Assembly: GCA_920105625.2 (NCBI GenBank)
Contig: OV050032.1
Location: 96,084,542-96,148,541 of the forward strand
Direction: 5' to 3'
Length of the DNA: 64,000 nucleotides
Source of the DNA: Clusia tigrina
Taxonomy: Eukaryota > Arthropoda > Insecta > Diptera > Clusiidae
The notes beneath the pieces were generated by a model. The model worked only from the letters and a program-made list of their open reading frames with translations, had not been told where the DNA came from and made no database searches. The position numbers and the translations under genes are program-made. Positions 12,848 to 25,823 of this stretch are shown here, one piece after another; position 1 is the stretch's first letter, and each line of letters begins with the position of its first letter.

Positions 12848-13183
12848 CGTCCTACACCTATCAAAGTTTGCAACATACAAATGCTTGTATCTTTTTACTG
12901 GAGCGTCATAAAACCTTGAAATTTTGTAACAATAAAGTACTCGAGCCTCTTGTCAATTTAAGCCATCGCTCAAAGCTATGCTACCCTTGAGTCCCAAATC
13001 AAACACTGATAAAACTTCAAATGCTTGTATCTTTTTACTGGAGCGTCATAAAACCTTGAAATTTTATAACAATAAAGTACTCGAGCCTCTTGTCAATTTA
13101 AGACATCGCTCAAAGCTATGCTACCCTTGTGTCCCAAATCAAACACTGATAAAACTTCAAACGCCCCTAACTTCTTTACGGTA
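12848..13183 (+). repeat. Composite with 56-bp deletion (junction 13,018)
   Basis: Partner of 9,042-9,377 in the 3,806-bp duplication. Confidence 0.95.
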
Positions 13184-14359
13184 CGTCCTACACCTATCAA
13201 AGTTTGCAACATACAAATGCTTGTATCTTTTTACTGGAGCGTCATAAAACCTTGAAATTTTGTTACAATAAAGTACTCGAGCCTCTTGTCAATTTAAGGT
13301 ATCGCTCAAAACTATGCTACCCTAGAGTCCCAAATCAAACACTGATAAAACTTCAAACGCCCCTAACTTCTATACGGTACGTCCTACACCTATCAAAGTC
13401 TGCAACATACAAATGCTTGTATCTTTTTACTGGAGCGTCATAAGACCTAGAAATTTTGTAACAATAAAGTACTGGAGCCTCTTGTCAATTTAAGCCATCG
13501 CTCAAAGCTATGCTACCCTAGAGTCCCAAATCAAACACTGATAAAACTTCAAACGCCCCTAACTTCTATACGGTACGTCCTACACCTATCAAAGTCTGCA
13601 ACATACAAATGCTTGTATCTTTTTACTGGAGCGTCATAAGACCTAGAAATTTTGTAACAATAAAGTACTGGAGCCTCTTGTCAATTTAAGCCATCGCTCA
13701 AAGCTATGCTACCCTAGAGTCCCAAATCAAACACAGATAAAACTTCAAATGGCCCTAACTTCTATACGGTACGTCCTACACCTATCAAAGTTTGCAGCAT
13801 ACAAATGCTTGTAACTTTTTACTGGAGCGTCATAAAACCTTGAAATTTTGTAACAGTAAAGTACTCGAGCCTCTTGTCAATTTAAGTTATCGCTCAAAGC
13901 TATGCTACCCTTGAGTCCCAAATCAAACACTGATAAAACTTCAAACGCCCCTAACTTTTATACGGTACGTCCTACACCTATCAAAGTTTGCAACATACAA
14001 ATGTTTGTAACTTTTTACTGGAGCGTCATAAAACCTTGAAATTTTGTAACAATAAAGTACTCGAGCATCTTGTCAATTTAAGCTATCGCTCAAAGCTATG
14101 CTACCCTTGAGTCCCAAATCAAACACTAATAAAACTTCAAACGCCCCTAACTTCTATACGGTACGTCCTACACCTATCAAAGTTTGCAACGTACAAATGC
14201 TTGTAACTTTTTACTGGAGCGTCATAAAACCTTGAAATTTTGTAACAATAAAGTACTCGAGCATCTTGTCAATTTAAGCTATCGCTCAAAGCTATGCTAC
14301 CCTTGAGTCCCAAATCAAACACTGATAAAACTTCAAACGCCCCTAACTTTTATACGGTA

Positions 14360-14555
14360 CGTCCTACACCTATCAAAGTTTGCAACATACAAATGTTTGT
14401 AACTTTTTACTGGAGCGTCATAAAACCTTTAAATTTTGTAACAATAAATTACTCGAGCCTCTTGTCAATTTAAGTTATCGCTCAAAGCTATGCTACCCTT
14501 GAGTCCCAAATCAAACACTGATAAAACTTCAAACGCCCCTAACTTTTATACGGTA
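14360..14555 (+). repeat. Representative subtype H monomer (196 bp)
   Basis: Marked by 'acctttaaatttt' near 67-78 and 'aataaattactcgag' near 84-98, with 'aagttatcgc'. It follows a monomer ending in 'ccctaactttta'. H occurs in domains 1 and 2. Copies at about 34,340 and 36,050 have 'cctataaatttt' instead, marking two sister copies of the 1,707-bp repeat. Confidence 0.8.
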
Positions 14556-15142
14556 CGTCCTACACCTATCAAAGTTTGCAACATACAAATGTTTGTAACT
14601 TTTTACTGGAGCGTCATAAAACCTTGAAATTTTGTAACAATAAAGTACTCGAGCATCTTGTCAATTTAAGCTATCGCTCAAAGCTATGCTACCCTTGAGT
14701 CCCAAATCAAACACTGATAAAACTTCAAACGCCCCTAACTTCTATACGGTACGTCCTACACCTATCAAAGTTTGCAACATACAAATGCTTGTAACTTTTT
14801 CTGGAGCGTCATAAAATCTTGAAATTTTGTAACAATAAAGTACTCGAGCATCTTGTTAATTTAAGCTATCGGTCAAAGCTATGCTACCCTTGAGTCCCAA
14901 ATCAAACACTGATAAAACATCAAATGGCCCTAACTTCTATACGGTACGTCCTACACCTATCAAAGTTTGCAACATACAAATGTTGGTAACTTTTTACTGG
15001 AGCGTCATAAAACCTTGAAATTTTGTAACAATAAAGTACTCGAGCCTCTTGTCAATTTAAGCCACCACTCAAAGCTATGCTACCCTTGAGTTCCAAATCA
15101 AACACTGATAAAACTTCAAATGGCCCTAACTTCTATACGGTA

Positions 15143-15478
15143 CGTCCTACATCTATCAAAGTTTGCAACATACAAATGCTTGTATCTTTTTACTGGAGCG
15201 TCATAAAACCTTGAAATTTTGTAACAATAAAGTACTCGAGCCTCTTGTCAATTTAAGCCATCGCTCAAAGCTATGCTACCCTTGAGTCCCAAATCAAACA
15301 CTGATAAAACTTCAAATGCTTGTATCTTTTTACTGGAGCGTCATAAAACCTTGAAATTTTATAACAATAAAGTACTCGAGCCTCTTGTCAATTTAAGACA
15401 TCGCTCAAAGCTATGCTACCCTTGTGTCCCAAATCAAACACTGATAAAACTTCAAACGCCCCTAACTTCTTTACGGTA
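15143..15478 (+). repeat. Composite with 56-bp deletion (junction 15,313)
   Basis: Partner of 11,337-11,672 in the 3,806-bp duplication, with the shared 'acatctatc' change. Confidence 0.95.
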
Positions 15479-17240
15479 CGTCCTACACCTATCCAAGTTT
15501 GCAACATACAAATGCTTGTATCTTTTTACTGGAGCGTCATAAAACCTTGAAATTTTGTAACAATAAAGTACTCGTGCCCCTTGGCAATTTAAGCCATCAC
15601 TCAAAGCTATGCTACCCTTGAGTCCCAAATCAAACACTGATAAAACTTCAAATGGCCCTAACTTCTATACGGTACGTCCTACACCTATCAAAGTTTGCAA
15701 CATACAAATGCTTTTATCTTTTTACTGGAGCTTCATAAAACCTTGAAATTTTGTAACAATAAAGTACTCGAGCCTCTTGTCAATTTAAGCCGTCGCTCAA
15801 AGCTATGCTACCCTTGAGTCCCAAATCAAACACTGATAAAACTTCAAACGCCCCTAACTCCTTTACGGTACGTCCTACACCTATCAAAGTTTGCAACATA
15901 CAAATGCTTGTATCTTTTTACTGGAGCGTCATAAAACCTTGAAATTTTGTTACAATAAAGTACTCGAGCCTCTTGTCAATTTAAGGTATCGCTCAAAACT
16001 ATGCTACCCTAGAGTCCCAAATCAAACACTGATAAAACTTCAAACGCCCCTAACTTCTATACGGTACGTCCTACACCTATCAAAGTCTGCAACATACAAA
16101 TGCTTGTATCTTTTTACTGGAGCGTCATAAGACCTAGAAATTTTGTAACAATAAAGTACTGGAGCCTCTTGTCAATTTAAGCCATCGCTCAAAGCTATGC
16201 TACCCTAGAGTCCCAAATCAAACAAAGATAAAACTTCAAATGGCCCTAACTTCTATACGGTACGTCCTACACCTATCAAAGTTTGCAACATACAAATGTT
16301 TGTAACTTTTTACTGGAGCGTCATAAAACCTTGAAATTTTGTAACAATAAAGTACTCGAGCATCTTGTCAATTTTAGCTATCGCTCAAAGCTATGCTACC
16401 CTTGAGTCCCAAATCAAACACTAATAAAACTTCAAACGCCCCTAACTTCTATACGGTACGTCCTACACCTATCAAAGTTTGCAACATACAAGTGCTTGTA
16501 ACTTTTTCTGGAGCGTCATAAAATCTTGAAATTTTGTAACAATAAAGTACTCGAGCATCTTGTCAATTTAAGCTATCGCTCAAAGCTATGCTACCCTTGA
16601 GTCCCAAATCAAACACTGATAAAACTTCAAACGCCCCTAACTTCTATACGGTACGTCCTACACCTATCAAAGTTTGCAACATACAAATGTTTGTAACTTT
16701 TTACTGGAGCGTCGTAAAACCTTGAAATTTTGTAACAATAAAGTACTCGAGCATCTTGTCAATTTAAGCTATCGCTCAAAGCTATGCTACCCTTGAGTCC
16801 CAAATCAAACACTGATAAAACTTCAAACGCCCCTAACTTCTATACGGTACGTCCTACACCTATCAAAGTTTGCAACATACAAATGCTTGTAACTTTTTCT
16901 GGAGCGTCATAAAATCTTGAAATTTTGTAACAATAAAGTACTCGAGCATCTTGTGAATTTAAGCTATCGGTCAAAGCTATGCTACTCTTGAGTCCCAAAT
17001 CAAACACTGATAAAACATCAAATGGCCCTAACTTCTATACGGTACGTCCTACACCTATCAAAGTTTGCAACATACAAATGTTGGTAACTTTTTACTGGAG
17101 CGTCATAAAACCTTGAAATTTTGTAACAATAAAGTACTCGAGCCTCTTGTCAATTTAAGCCACCACTCAAAGCTATGCTACCCTTGAGTTAAAAATCAAA
17201 CACTGATAAAACTTCAAATGGCCCTAACTTATATACGGTA

Positions 17241-17576
17241 CGTCCTACACCTATCAAAGTTTGCAACATACAAATGCTTGTATCTTTTTACTGGAGCGTC
17301 ATAAAACCTTGAAATTTTGTAACAATAAAGTACTCGAGCCTCTTGTCAATTTAAGCCATCGCTCAAAGCTATGCTACCCTTGAGTCCCAAATCAAACACT
17401 GATAAAACTTCAAATGCTTGTATCTTTTTACTGGAGCGTCATAAAACCTTGAAATTTTATAACAATAAAGTACTCGAGCCTCTTGTCAATTTAAGACATC
17501 GCTCAAAGCTATGCTACCCTTGTGTCCCAAATCAAACACTGATAAAACTTCAAACGCCCCTAACTTCTTTACGGTA
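17241..17576 (+). repeat. Composite with 56-bp deletion (junction 17,411)
   Basis: Same structure and lineage markers; 2,098 bp after the previous junction. The monomer just upstream has 'gagttaaaaatc' near 17,189, a diverged form of the subtype G 'gagttccaaatc'. Confidence 0.95.
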
Positions 17577-18360
17577 CGTCCTACACCTATCAAAGTTTGC
17601 AACATACAAATGCTTGTATCTTTTTACTGGAGCGTCATAAAACCTTGAAATTTTGTAACAATAAAGTACTCGAGCCTCTTGTCAATTTAAGCCATCACTC
17701 AAAGCTATGCTACCCTTGAGTCCCAAATCAAACACTGATAAAACTTCAAATGGCCCTAACTTCTATACGGTACGTCCTACACCTATCAAAGTTTACAACA
17801 TACAAATGCATGTATCTTTTTACTGGAGCGTCATAAAACCTTGAAATTTTGTAACAATAAAGTACTCGAGCCTCTTGTCAATTTAAGCCATCGCTCAAAG
17901 CTATGCTACCCTTGAGTCCCAAATCAAACACTGATAAAACTTCAAACGCCCCTAACTTCTTTACGGTACGTCCTACACCTCTCAAAGTTTGCAACATACA
18001 AATGCTTGTATCTTTTTACTGGAGCGTCATAAAACCTTGAAATTTTGTTACAATAAAGTACTCGAGCCTCTTGTCAATTTAAGGTATCGCTCAAAACTAT
18101 GCTACCCTAGAGTCCCAAATCAAACACTGATAAAACTTCAAACGCCCCTAACTTCTATACGGTACGTCCTACACCTATCAAAGTCTGCAACATACAAATG
18201 CTTGTATCTTTTTACTGGAGCGTCATAAGACCTAGAAATTTTGTAACAATAAAGTACTGGAGCCTCTTGTCAATTTAAGCCATCGCTCAAAGCTATGCTA
18301 CCCCAGAGTCCTAAATCAAACACAGATAAAACTTCAAATGGCCCTAACTTCTATACGGTA

Positions 18361-18556
18361 CGTCCTACACCTATCAAAGTTTGCAGCATACAAATGCTTG
18401 TAACTTTTTACTGGAGCGTCATAAAACCTTGAAATTTTGTAACAATAAAGTACTCGAGCCTCTTGTCAATTTAAGTTATCGCTCAAAGCTATGCTACCCT
18501 TGAGTCCCAAATCAAACACTGATAAAACTTCAAACGCCCCTAACTTTTATACGGTA
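18361..18556 (+). repeat. Representative subtype B monomer (196 bp)
   Basis: Marked by 'tttgcagcat' (G at monomer position 26 instead of A), 'gcttgtaac', 'ctcgagcctc', 'aagttatcgc' and an ending 'ccctaactttta'. B usually follows A and precedes C. Some early copies (from 197, 981, 4,004 and 4,788) carry 'taacgtttta' in place of 'taacttttta'. Confidence 0.88.
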
Positions 18557-19143
18557 CGTCCTACACCTATCAAAGTTTGCAACATACAAATGTTTGTAAC
18601 TTTTTACTGGAGCGATATAAAACCTTGAAATTTTGTAACAATAAAGTTCTCGAGCATCTTGTCAATTTAAGCTATCGCTCAAAGCTATGCTACCCTTGAG
18701 TCCCAAATCAAACACTAATAAAACTTCAAACGCCCCTAACTTCTATACGGTACGTCCTACACCTATCAAAGTTTGCAACATACAAGTGCTTGTAACTTTT
18801 TCTGGAGCGTCATAAAATCTTGAAATTTTGTAACAATAAAGTACTCGAGCAACTTGTCAATTTAAGCTATCGCTCAAAGCTATGCTACCCTTGAGTCCCA
18901 AATCAAACACTGATAAAACTTCAAACGCCCCTAACTTCTATACGGTACGTCCTACACCTATCAAAGTTTGCAACATACAAATGCTTGTAACTTTTTACTG
19001 GAGCGTCATAAAACCTTGAAATTTTGTAACAATAAATTACTCGAGCATCTTGTCAATTTAAGCTATCGCTCAAAGCTATGCTACCCTTGAGTCCCAAATC
19101 AAACACTGATAAAACTTCAAACGCCCCTAACTTTTATACGGTA

Positions 19144-19479
19144 CGTCCTACACCTATCAAAGTTTGCAACATACAAATGTTTGTAACTTTTTACTGCAGC
19201 GTCATAAAACCTTTAAATTTTGTAACAATAAATTACTCGAGCCTCTTGTCAATTTAAGTTATCGCTCAAAGCTATGCTACCCTTGAGTCCCAAATCAAAC
19301 ACTGATAAAACTTCAAATGCTTGTATCTTTTTACTGGAGCGTCATAAAACCTTGAAATTTTATAACAATAAAGTACTCGAGCCTCTTGTCAATTTAAGAC
19401 ATCGCTCAAAGCTATGCTACCCTTGAGTCCCAAATCAAACACTGATAAAACTTCAAACGCCCCTAACTTCTTTACGGTA
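19144..19479 (+). repeat. Composite with 56-bp deletion (junction 19,314)
   Basis: Same junction, but the left half is a subtype H monomer ('ctttaaatttt', 'aaattact') and the right half has 'cttgagtcc' rather than 'cttgtgtcc'. Together these indicate recombination on both sides of an inherited junction. Confidence 0.93.
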
Positions 19480-19871
19480 CGTCCTACACCTATCAAAGTC
19501 TGCAACATACAAATGCTTGTATCTTTTTACTGGAGCGTCATAAGACCTAGAAATTTTGTAACAATAAAGTACTGGAGCCTCTTGTCAATTTAAGCCATCG
19601 CTCAAAGCTATGCTACCCTAGAGTCCCAAATCAAACACAGATAAAACTTCAAATGGCCCTAACTTCTATACGGTACGTCCTACACCTATCAAAGTTTGCA
19701 ACATACAAATGCTTGTAACTTTTTACTGGAGCGTCATAAAACCTTGAAATTTTGTAACAATAAAGTACTCGAGCATCTTGTCAATTTAAGCTATCGCTCA
19801 AAGCTATGCTACCCTTGAGTCCCAAATCAAACACTGATAAAACTTCAAACGCCCCTAACTTTTATACGGTA

Positions 19872-20067
19872 CGTCCTACACCTATCAAAGTTTGCAACAT
19901 ACAAATGTTTGTAACTTTTTACTGGAGCGTCATAAAACCTTTAAATTTTGTTACAATAAAGTACTCGAGCCTCTTGTCAATTTAAGCCATCACTCAAAGC
20001 TATGCTACCCTTGAGTCCCAAATCAAACACTGATAAAACTTCAAATGGCCCTAACTTCTATACGGTA
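19872..20067 (+). repeat. Mosaic monomer combining markers of three subtypes
   Basis: In order it shows 'caaatgtttg' and 'ctttaaatttt' (H), then 'ttgttacaataaag' (E), then 'gccatcactc' and an ending 'caaatggccc' typical of other monomers. Breakpoints fall within about 10 bp near 19,945 and between about 19,955 and 19,990. This is the pattern expected from crossover or gene conversion between misaligned monomers. Confidence 0.7.
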
Positions 20068-21025
20068 CGTCCTACACCTATCAAAGTTCACAACATACAA
20101 ATGCTTGTATCTTTTTACTGGAGCGTCATAAAACCTTGAAATTTTGTAACAATAAAGTACTCGAGCCTCTTGTCAATTTAAGCCATCGCTCAAAGCTATG
20201 CTACCCTTGAGTCCCAAATCAAACACTGATAAAACTTCAAACGCCCCTAACTTCTTTACGGTACGTCCTACACTTATCAAAGTTTGCAACATACAAATGC
20301 TTGTATCTTTTTACTGGAGCGTCATAAAACCTTGAAATTTTGTTACTATAAAGTACTCGAGCCTCTTGTCAATTTAAGGTATCGCTCAAAACTATGCTAC
20401 CCTAGAGTCCCAAATCAAACACTGATAAAACTTCAAACGCCCCTAACTTCTATACGGTACGTCCTACACCTATCAAAGTCTGCAACATACAAATGCTTGT
20501 ATCTTTTTACTGGAGCGTCATAAGACCTAGAAATTTTGTAACAATAAAGTACTGGAGCCTCTTGTCAATTTAAGCCATCGCTCAAAGCTATGCTACCCTA
20601 GAGTCCCAAATCAAACACTGATAAAACTTCAAACGCCCCTAACTTTTATACGGTACGTCCTACACCTATCAAAGTTTGCAACATACAAATGTTTGTAACT
20701 TCTTACTGGAGCGTCATAAAACCTTGAAATTTTGTAACAATAAAGTACTCGAGCATCTTGTCAATTTAAGCTATCGCTCAAAGCTATGCTACCCTTGAGT
20801 CCCAAATCAAACACTAATAAAACTTCAAACGCCCCTAACTTCTATACGGTACGTCCTACACCTATCAAAGTTTGCAACATACAAGTGCTTGTAACTTTTT
20901 CTGGAGCGTCATAAAATCTTGAAATTTTGTAACAATAAAGTACTCGAGCATCTTGTCAATTTAAGCTATCGCTCAAAGCTATGCTACCCTTGAGTCCCAA
21001 ATCAAACACTGATAAAACTTCAAAC
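19945..21025 (+). repeat. Block duplicated at 2,491-bp spacing, copy 1
   Basis: The rare variants 'aaagttcacaac' near 20,088 and 'ttgttactataaag' near 20,340 recur 2,491 bp later near 22,579 and 22,830. The spacing equals thirteen 196-bp units minus 57, so it contains one 56-bp deletion and one 195-bp monomer. Collinearity holds for a little over 1 kb. Confidence 0.75.
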
Positions 21026-22026
21026 GCCCCTAACTTCTATACGGTACGTCCTACACCTATCAAAGTTTGCAACGTACAAATGCTTGTAACTTTTTACTGG
21101 AGCGTCATAAAACCTTGAAATTTTGTAACAATAAAGTACTCGAGCATCTTGTCAATTTAAGCTATCGCTGAAAGCTATGCTACCCTTGAGTCCCAAATCA
21201 AACACTGATAAAACTTCAAACGCCCCTAACTTTTATACGGTACGTCCTACACCTATCAAAGTTTGCAACATACAAATGTTTGTAACTTTTTACTGGAGCG
21301 TCATAAAACCTTTAAATTTTGTAACAATAAATTACTCGAGCCTCTTGTCAATTTAAGCTATCGCTGAAAGCTATGCTACCCTTGAGTCCCAAATCAAACA
21401 CTGATAAAACTTCAAACGCCCCTAACTTTTATACGGTACGTCCTACACCTATCAAAGTTTGCAACATACAAATGTTTGTAACTTTTTACTGGAGCGTCAT
21501 AAAACCTTTAAATTTTGTAACAATAAAGTACTCGAGCCTCTTGTCAATGTAAGCCATCGCTCAAAGCTATGCTACCCTTGAGTCCCAAATCAAACACTGA
21601 TAAAACTTCAAACGCCCCTAACTTCTTTACGGTACGTCCTACACCTATCAAAGTCTGCAACATACAAATGCTTGTATCTTTTTACTGGAGCGTCATAAGA
21701 CCTAGAAATTTTGTAACAATAAAGTACTGGAGCCTCTTGTCAATTTAAGCCATCGCTCAAAGCTATGCTACCCTAGAGTCCCAAATCAAACACAGATAAA
21801 ACTTCAAATGGCCCTAACTTCTATACGGTACGTCCTACACCTATCAAAGTTTGCAACATACAAATGCTTGTAACTTTTTACTGGAGCGTCATAAAACCTT
21901 GAAATTTTGTAACAATAAAGTACTCGAGCATCTTGTCAATTTAAGCTATCGCTCAAAGCTATGCTACCCTTGAGTCCCAAATCAAACACTGATAAAACTT
22001 CAAACGCCCCTAACTTTTATACGGTA

Positions 22027-22362
22027 CGTCCTACACCTATCAAAGTTTGCAACATACAAATGTTTGTAACTTTTTACTGGAGCGTCATAAAACCTTTAAA
22101 TTTTGTAACAATAAATTACTCGAGCCTCTTGTCAATTAAAGTTATCGCTCAAAGCTATGCTACCCTTGAGTCCCAAATCAAACACTGATAAAACTTCAAA
22201 TGCTTGTATCTTTTTACTGGAGCGTCATAAAACCTTGAAATTTTATAACAATAAAGTACTCGAGCCTCTTGTCAATTTAAGACATCGCTCAAAGCTATGC
22301 TACCCTTGTGTCCCAAATCAAACACTGATAAAACTTCAAACGCCCCTAACTTCTTTACGGTA
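22027..22362 (+). repeat. Composite with 56-bp deletion (junction 22,197)
   Basis: Left half is subtype H with 'tcaattaaagttatc'; right half carries the full lineage markers including 'cttgtgtcc'. Confidence 0.94.
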
Positions 22363-22435
22363 CGTCCTACACCTATCAAAGTTTGCAACATACAAATGCT
22401 TGTATCTTTTTACTGGAGCGTCATAAAACCTTGAA

Positions 22436-23515
22436 ATTTTGTAACAATAAAGTACTCGAGCCTCTTGTCAATTTAAGCCATCACTCAAAGCTATGCTACC
22501 CTTGAGTCCCAAATCAAACACTGATAAAACTTCAAATGGCCCTAACTTCTATACGGTACGTCCTACACCTATCAAAGTTCACAACATACAAATGCTTGTA
22601 TCTTTTTACTGGAGCGTCATAAAACCTTGAAATTTTGTAACAATAAAGTACTCGAGCCTCTTGTCAATTTAAGCCATCGCTCAAAGCTATGCTACCCTTG
22701 AGTCCCAAATCAAACACTGATAAAACTTCAAACGCCCCTAACTTCTTTACGGTACGTCCTACACCTATCAAAGTTTGCAACATACAAATGCTTGTATCTT
22801 TTTACTGGAGCGTCATAAAACCTTGAAATTTTGTTACTATAAAGTACTCGAGCCTCTTGTCAATTTAAGGTATCGCTCAAAACTATGCTACAATAGAGTC
22901 CCAAATCAAACACTGATAAAACTTCAAACGCCCCTAACTTCTATACGGTACGTCCTACACCTATCAAAGTCTGCAACATACAAATGCTTGTATCTTTTTA
23001 CTGGAGCGTCATAAGACCTAGAAATTTTGTAACAATAAAGTACTGGAGCCTCTTGTCAATTTAAGCCATCGCTCAAAGCTATGCTACCCTAGAGTCCCAA
23101 ATCAAACACTGATAAAACTTCAAACGCCCCTAACTTTTATACGGTACGTCCTACACCTATCAAAGTTTGCAACATACAAATGTTTGTAACTTTTTACTGG
23201 AGCGTCATAAAACCTTGAAATTTTGTAACAATAAAGTACTCGAGCATCTTGTCAATTTAAGCTATCGCTCAAAGCTATGCTACCCTTGAGTCCCAAATCA
23301 AACACTAATAAAACTTCAAACGCCCCTAACTTCTATACGGTACGTCCTACACCTATCAAAGTTTGCAACATACAAGTGCTTGTAACTTTTTCTGGAGCGT
23401 CATAAAATCTTGAAATTTTGTAACAATAAAGTACTCGAGCATCTTGTCAATTTAAGCTATCGCTCAAAGCTATGCTACCCTTGAGTCCCAAATCAAACAC
23501 TGATAAAACTTCAAA
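22436..23515 (+). repeat. Block duplicated at 2,491-bp spacing, copy 2
   Basis: Matches 19,945-21,025, with the private change 'ctacaatagag' near 22,889 against 'ctaccctagag' in copy 1. Beyond about 23,520 the copies part: 'ccctaactttta' here against 'ccctaacttcta' near 21,030. Confidence 0.75.
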
Positions 23516-23733
23516 CGCCCCTAACTTTTATACGGTACGTCCTACACCTATCAAAGTTTGCAACATACAAATGTTTGTAACTTTTTACTGGAGCGTCATA
23601 AAACCTTGAAATTTTGTAACAATAAAGTACTCGAGCATCTTGTCAATTAAAGCTATCGCTCAAAGCTATGCTACCCTTGAGTCCCAAATCAAACACTGAT
23701 AAAACTTCAAACGCCCCTAACTTCTATACGGTA

Positions 23734-24061
23734 CGTCCTACACCTATCAAAGTTTGCAACATACAAATGCTTGTAACTTTTTCTGGAGCGTCATAAAATC
23801 TTGAAATTTTGTAACAATAAAGTACTCGAGCCTCTTGTCAATTTAAGCCATCACTCAAAGCTATGCTACCCTTGAGTCCCAAATCAAACACTGATAAAAC
23901 TTCAAATGCTTGTATCTTTTTACTGGAGCGTCATAAAACCTTGAAATTTTATAACAATAAAGTACTCGAGCCTCTTGTCAATTTAAGACATCGCTCAAAG
24001 CGCCTTGTGTCCCAAATCAAACACTGATAAAACTTCAAACGCCCCTAACTTTTTTACGGTA
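23734..24061 (+). repeat. Composite with 56-bp deletion plus further indels (junction 23,903)
   Basis: 328 bp rather than 336. The left monomer is a 195-bp form, and near 24,000 'aagctatgctacccttg' is reduced to 'aagcgccttg', a net loss of 7 bases. The loss removes the start codon and shifts the frame of the recurring open frame, with no sign that this copy was selected against. Confidence 0.92.
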
Positions 24062-24845
24062 CGTCCTACACCTATCAAAGTTTGCAACATACAAATGCTT
24101 GTATCTTTTTACTGGAGCGTCATAAAACCTTGAAATTTTGTAACAATAAAGTACTCGAGCCTCTTGTCAATTTAAGCCATCACTCAAAGCTATGCTACCA
24201 TTGAGTCCCAAATCAAACACTGATAAAACTTCACATGGCCCTAACTTCTATACGGTACGTCCTACACCTATCAAAGTTTACAACATACAAATGCTTGTAT
24301 CTTTTTACTGGAGCGTCATAAAACCTTGAAATTTTGTAACAATAAAGTACTCGAGCCTCTTGTCAATTTAAGCCATCGCTCAAAGCTATGCTACCCTTGA
24401 GTCCCAAATCAAACACTGATAAAACTTCAAACGCCCCTAACTTCTTTACGGTACGTCCTACACCTATCAAAGTTTGCAACATACAAATGCTTGTATCTTT
24501 TTACTGGAGCGTCATAAAACCTTGAAATTTTGTTACAACAAAGTACTCGAGCCTCTTGTCAATTTAAGGTATCGCTCAAAACTATGCTACCCTAGAGTCC
24601 CAAATCAAACACTGATAAAACTTCAAACGCCCCTAACTTCTATACGGTACGTCCTACACCTATCAAAGTCTGCAACATACAAATGCTTGTATCTTTTTAC
24701 TGGAGCGTCATAAGACCTAGAAATTTTGTAACAATAAAGTACTGGAGCCTCTTGTCAATTTAAGCCATCGCTCAAAGCTATGCTACCCTAGAGTCCCAAA
24801 TCAAACACTGATAAAACTTCAAACGCCCCTAACTTCTATACGGTA

Positions 24846-25040
24846 CGTCCTACGCCTATCAAAGTCTGCAACATACAAATGCTTGTATCTTTTACTGGAG
24901 CGTCATAAGACCTAGAAATTTTGTAACAATAAAGTACTGGAGCCTCTTGTCAATTTAAGCCATCGCTCAAAGCTATGCTACCCTTGAGTCCCAAATCAAA
25001 CACTGATAAAACTTCAAACGCCCCTAACTTCTATACGGTA
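24846..25040 (+). repeat. 195-bp subtype A monomer with a T-run contraction
   Basis: Has 'tatcttttactgg' (four T) where other subtype A monomers have five T. It also carries 'tacgcctatc' near 24,853. The 195-bp length therefore arose here independently of subtype D. A single-base homopolymer change could also be a sequencing error. Confidence 0.75.
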
Positions 25041-25236
25041 CGTCCTACACCTATCAAAGTTTGCAACGTACAAATGCTTGTAACTTTTTACTGGAGCGTC
25101 ATAAAACCTTGAAATTTTGTAACAATAAAGTACTCGAGCATCTTGTCAATTTAAGCTATCGCTGAAAGCTATGCTACCCTTGAGTCCCAAATCAAACACT
25201 GATAAAACTTCAAACGCCCCTAACTTTTATACGGTA

Positions 25237-25823
25237 CGTCCAACACCTATCAAAGTTTGCAACATACAAATGTTTGTAACTTTTTACTGGAGCGTCATAA
25301 AACCTTTAAATTTTGTAACAATAAATTACTCGAGCCTCTTGTCAATTTAAGTTATCGCTCAAAGCTATGCTACCCTTGAGTCCCAAATCAAACACTGATA
25401 AAACTTCAAACGCCCCTAACTTTTATACGGTACGTCCTACACCTATCAAAGTTTGCAACATACAAATGTTTGTAACTTTTTACTGGAGCGGCATAAAACC
25501 TTGAAATTTTGTAACAATAAAGTACTCGAGCATCTTGTCAATTTAAGCTATCGCTCAAAGCTATGCTACCCTTGAGTCCCAAATCAAACACTGATAAAAC
25601 TTCAAACGCCCCTAACTTCTATACGGTACGTCCTACACCTATCAAAGTTTGCAACATACAAATGCTTGTAACTTTTTCTGGAGCGTCATAAAATCTTGAA
25701 ATTTTGTAACAATAAAGTACTCGAGCATCTTGTTAATTTAAGCTATCGGTCAAAGCTATGCTACCCTTGAGTCCCAAATCAAACACTGATAAAACATCAA
25801 ATGGCCCTAACTTCTATACGGTA
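25237..25823 (+). repeat. 587-bp three-monomer repeat, copy 1
   Basis: Three monomers: H, C and a 195-bp unit with 'tatcggtcaaag'. The 'ctttaaattt' marker is at 25,304 here and at 25,891 in copy 2; 'tatcggt' is at 25,744 and 26,331. Both give 587, that is two 196 plus one 195. Private variants are 'gtccaacacc' near 25,240 and 'agcggcataaaacc' near 25,490. Confidence 0.85.

Larger units (their letters stand above)
12825..16630 (+). repeat. 3,806-bp higher-order repeat, copy 2
   Basis: Near-identical to 9,019-12,824. The one base difference I noticed is 'aactcctttacgg' near 15,859 against 'aacttctttacgg' near 12,053. Similarity continues until about 16,685, where 'aaatgtttg' replaces the 'aaatgcttg' found near 12,880. 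Such identity amid diverged monomers indicates a recent duplication, or an assembly duplication that would need read support. Confidence 0.9.
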
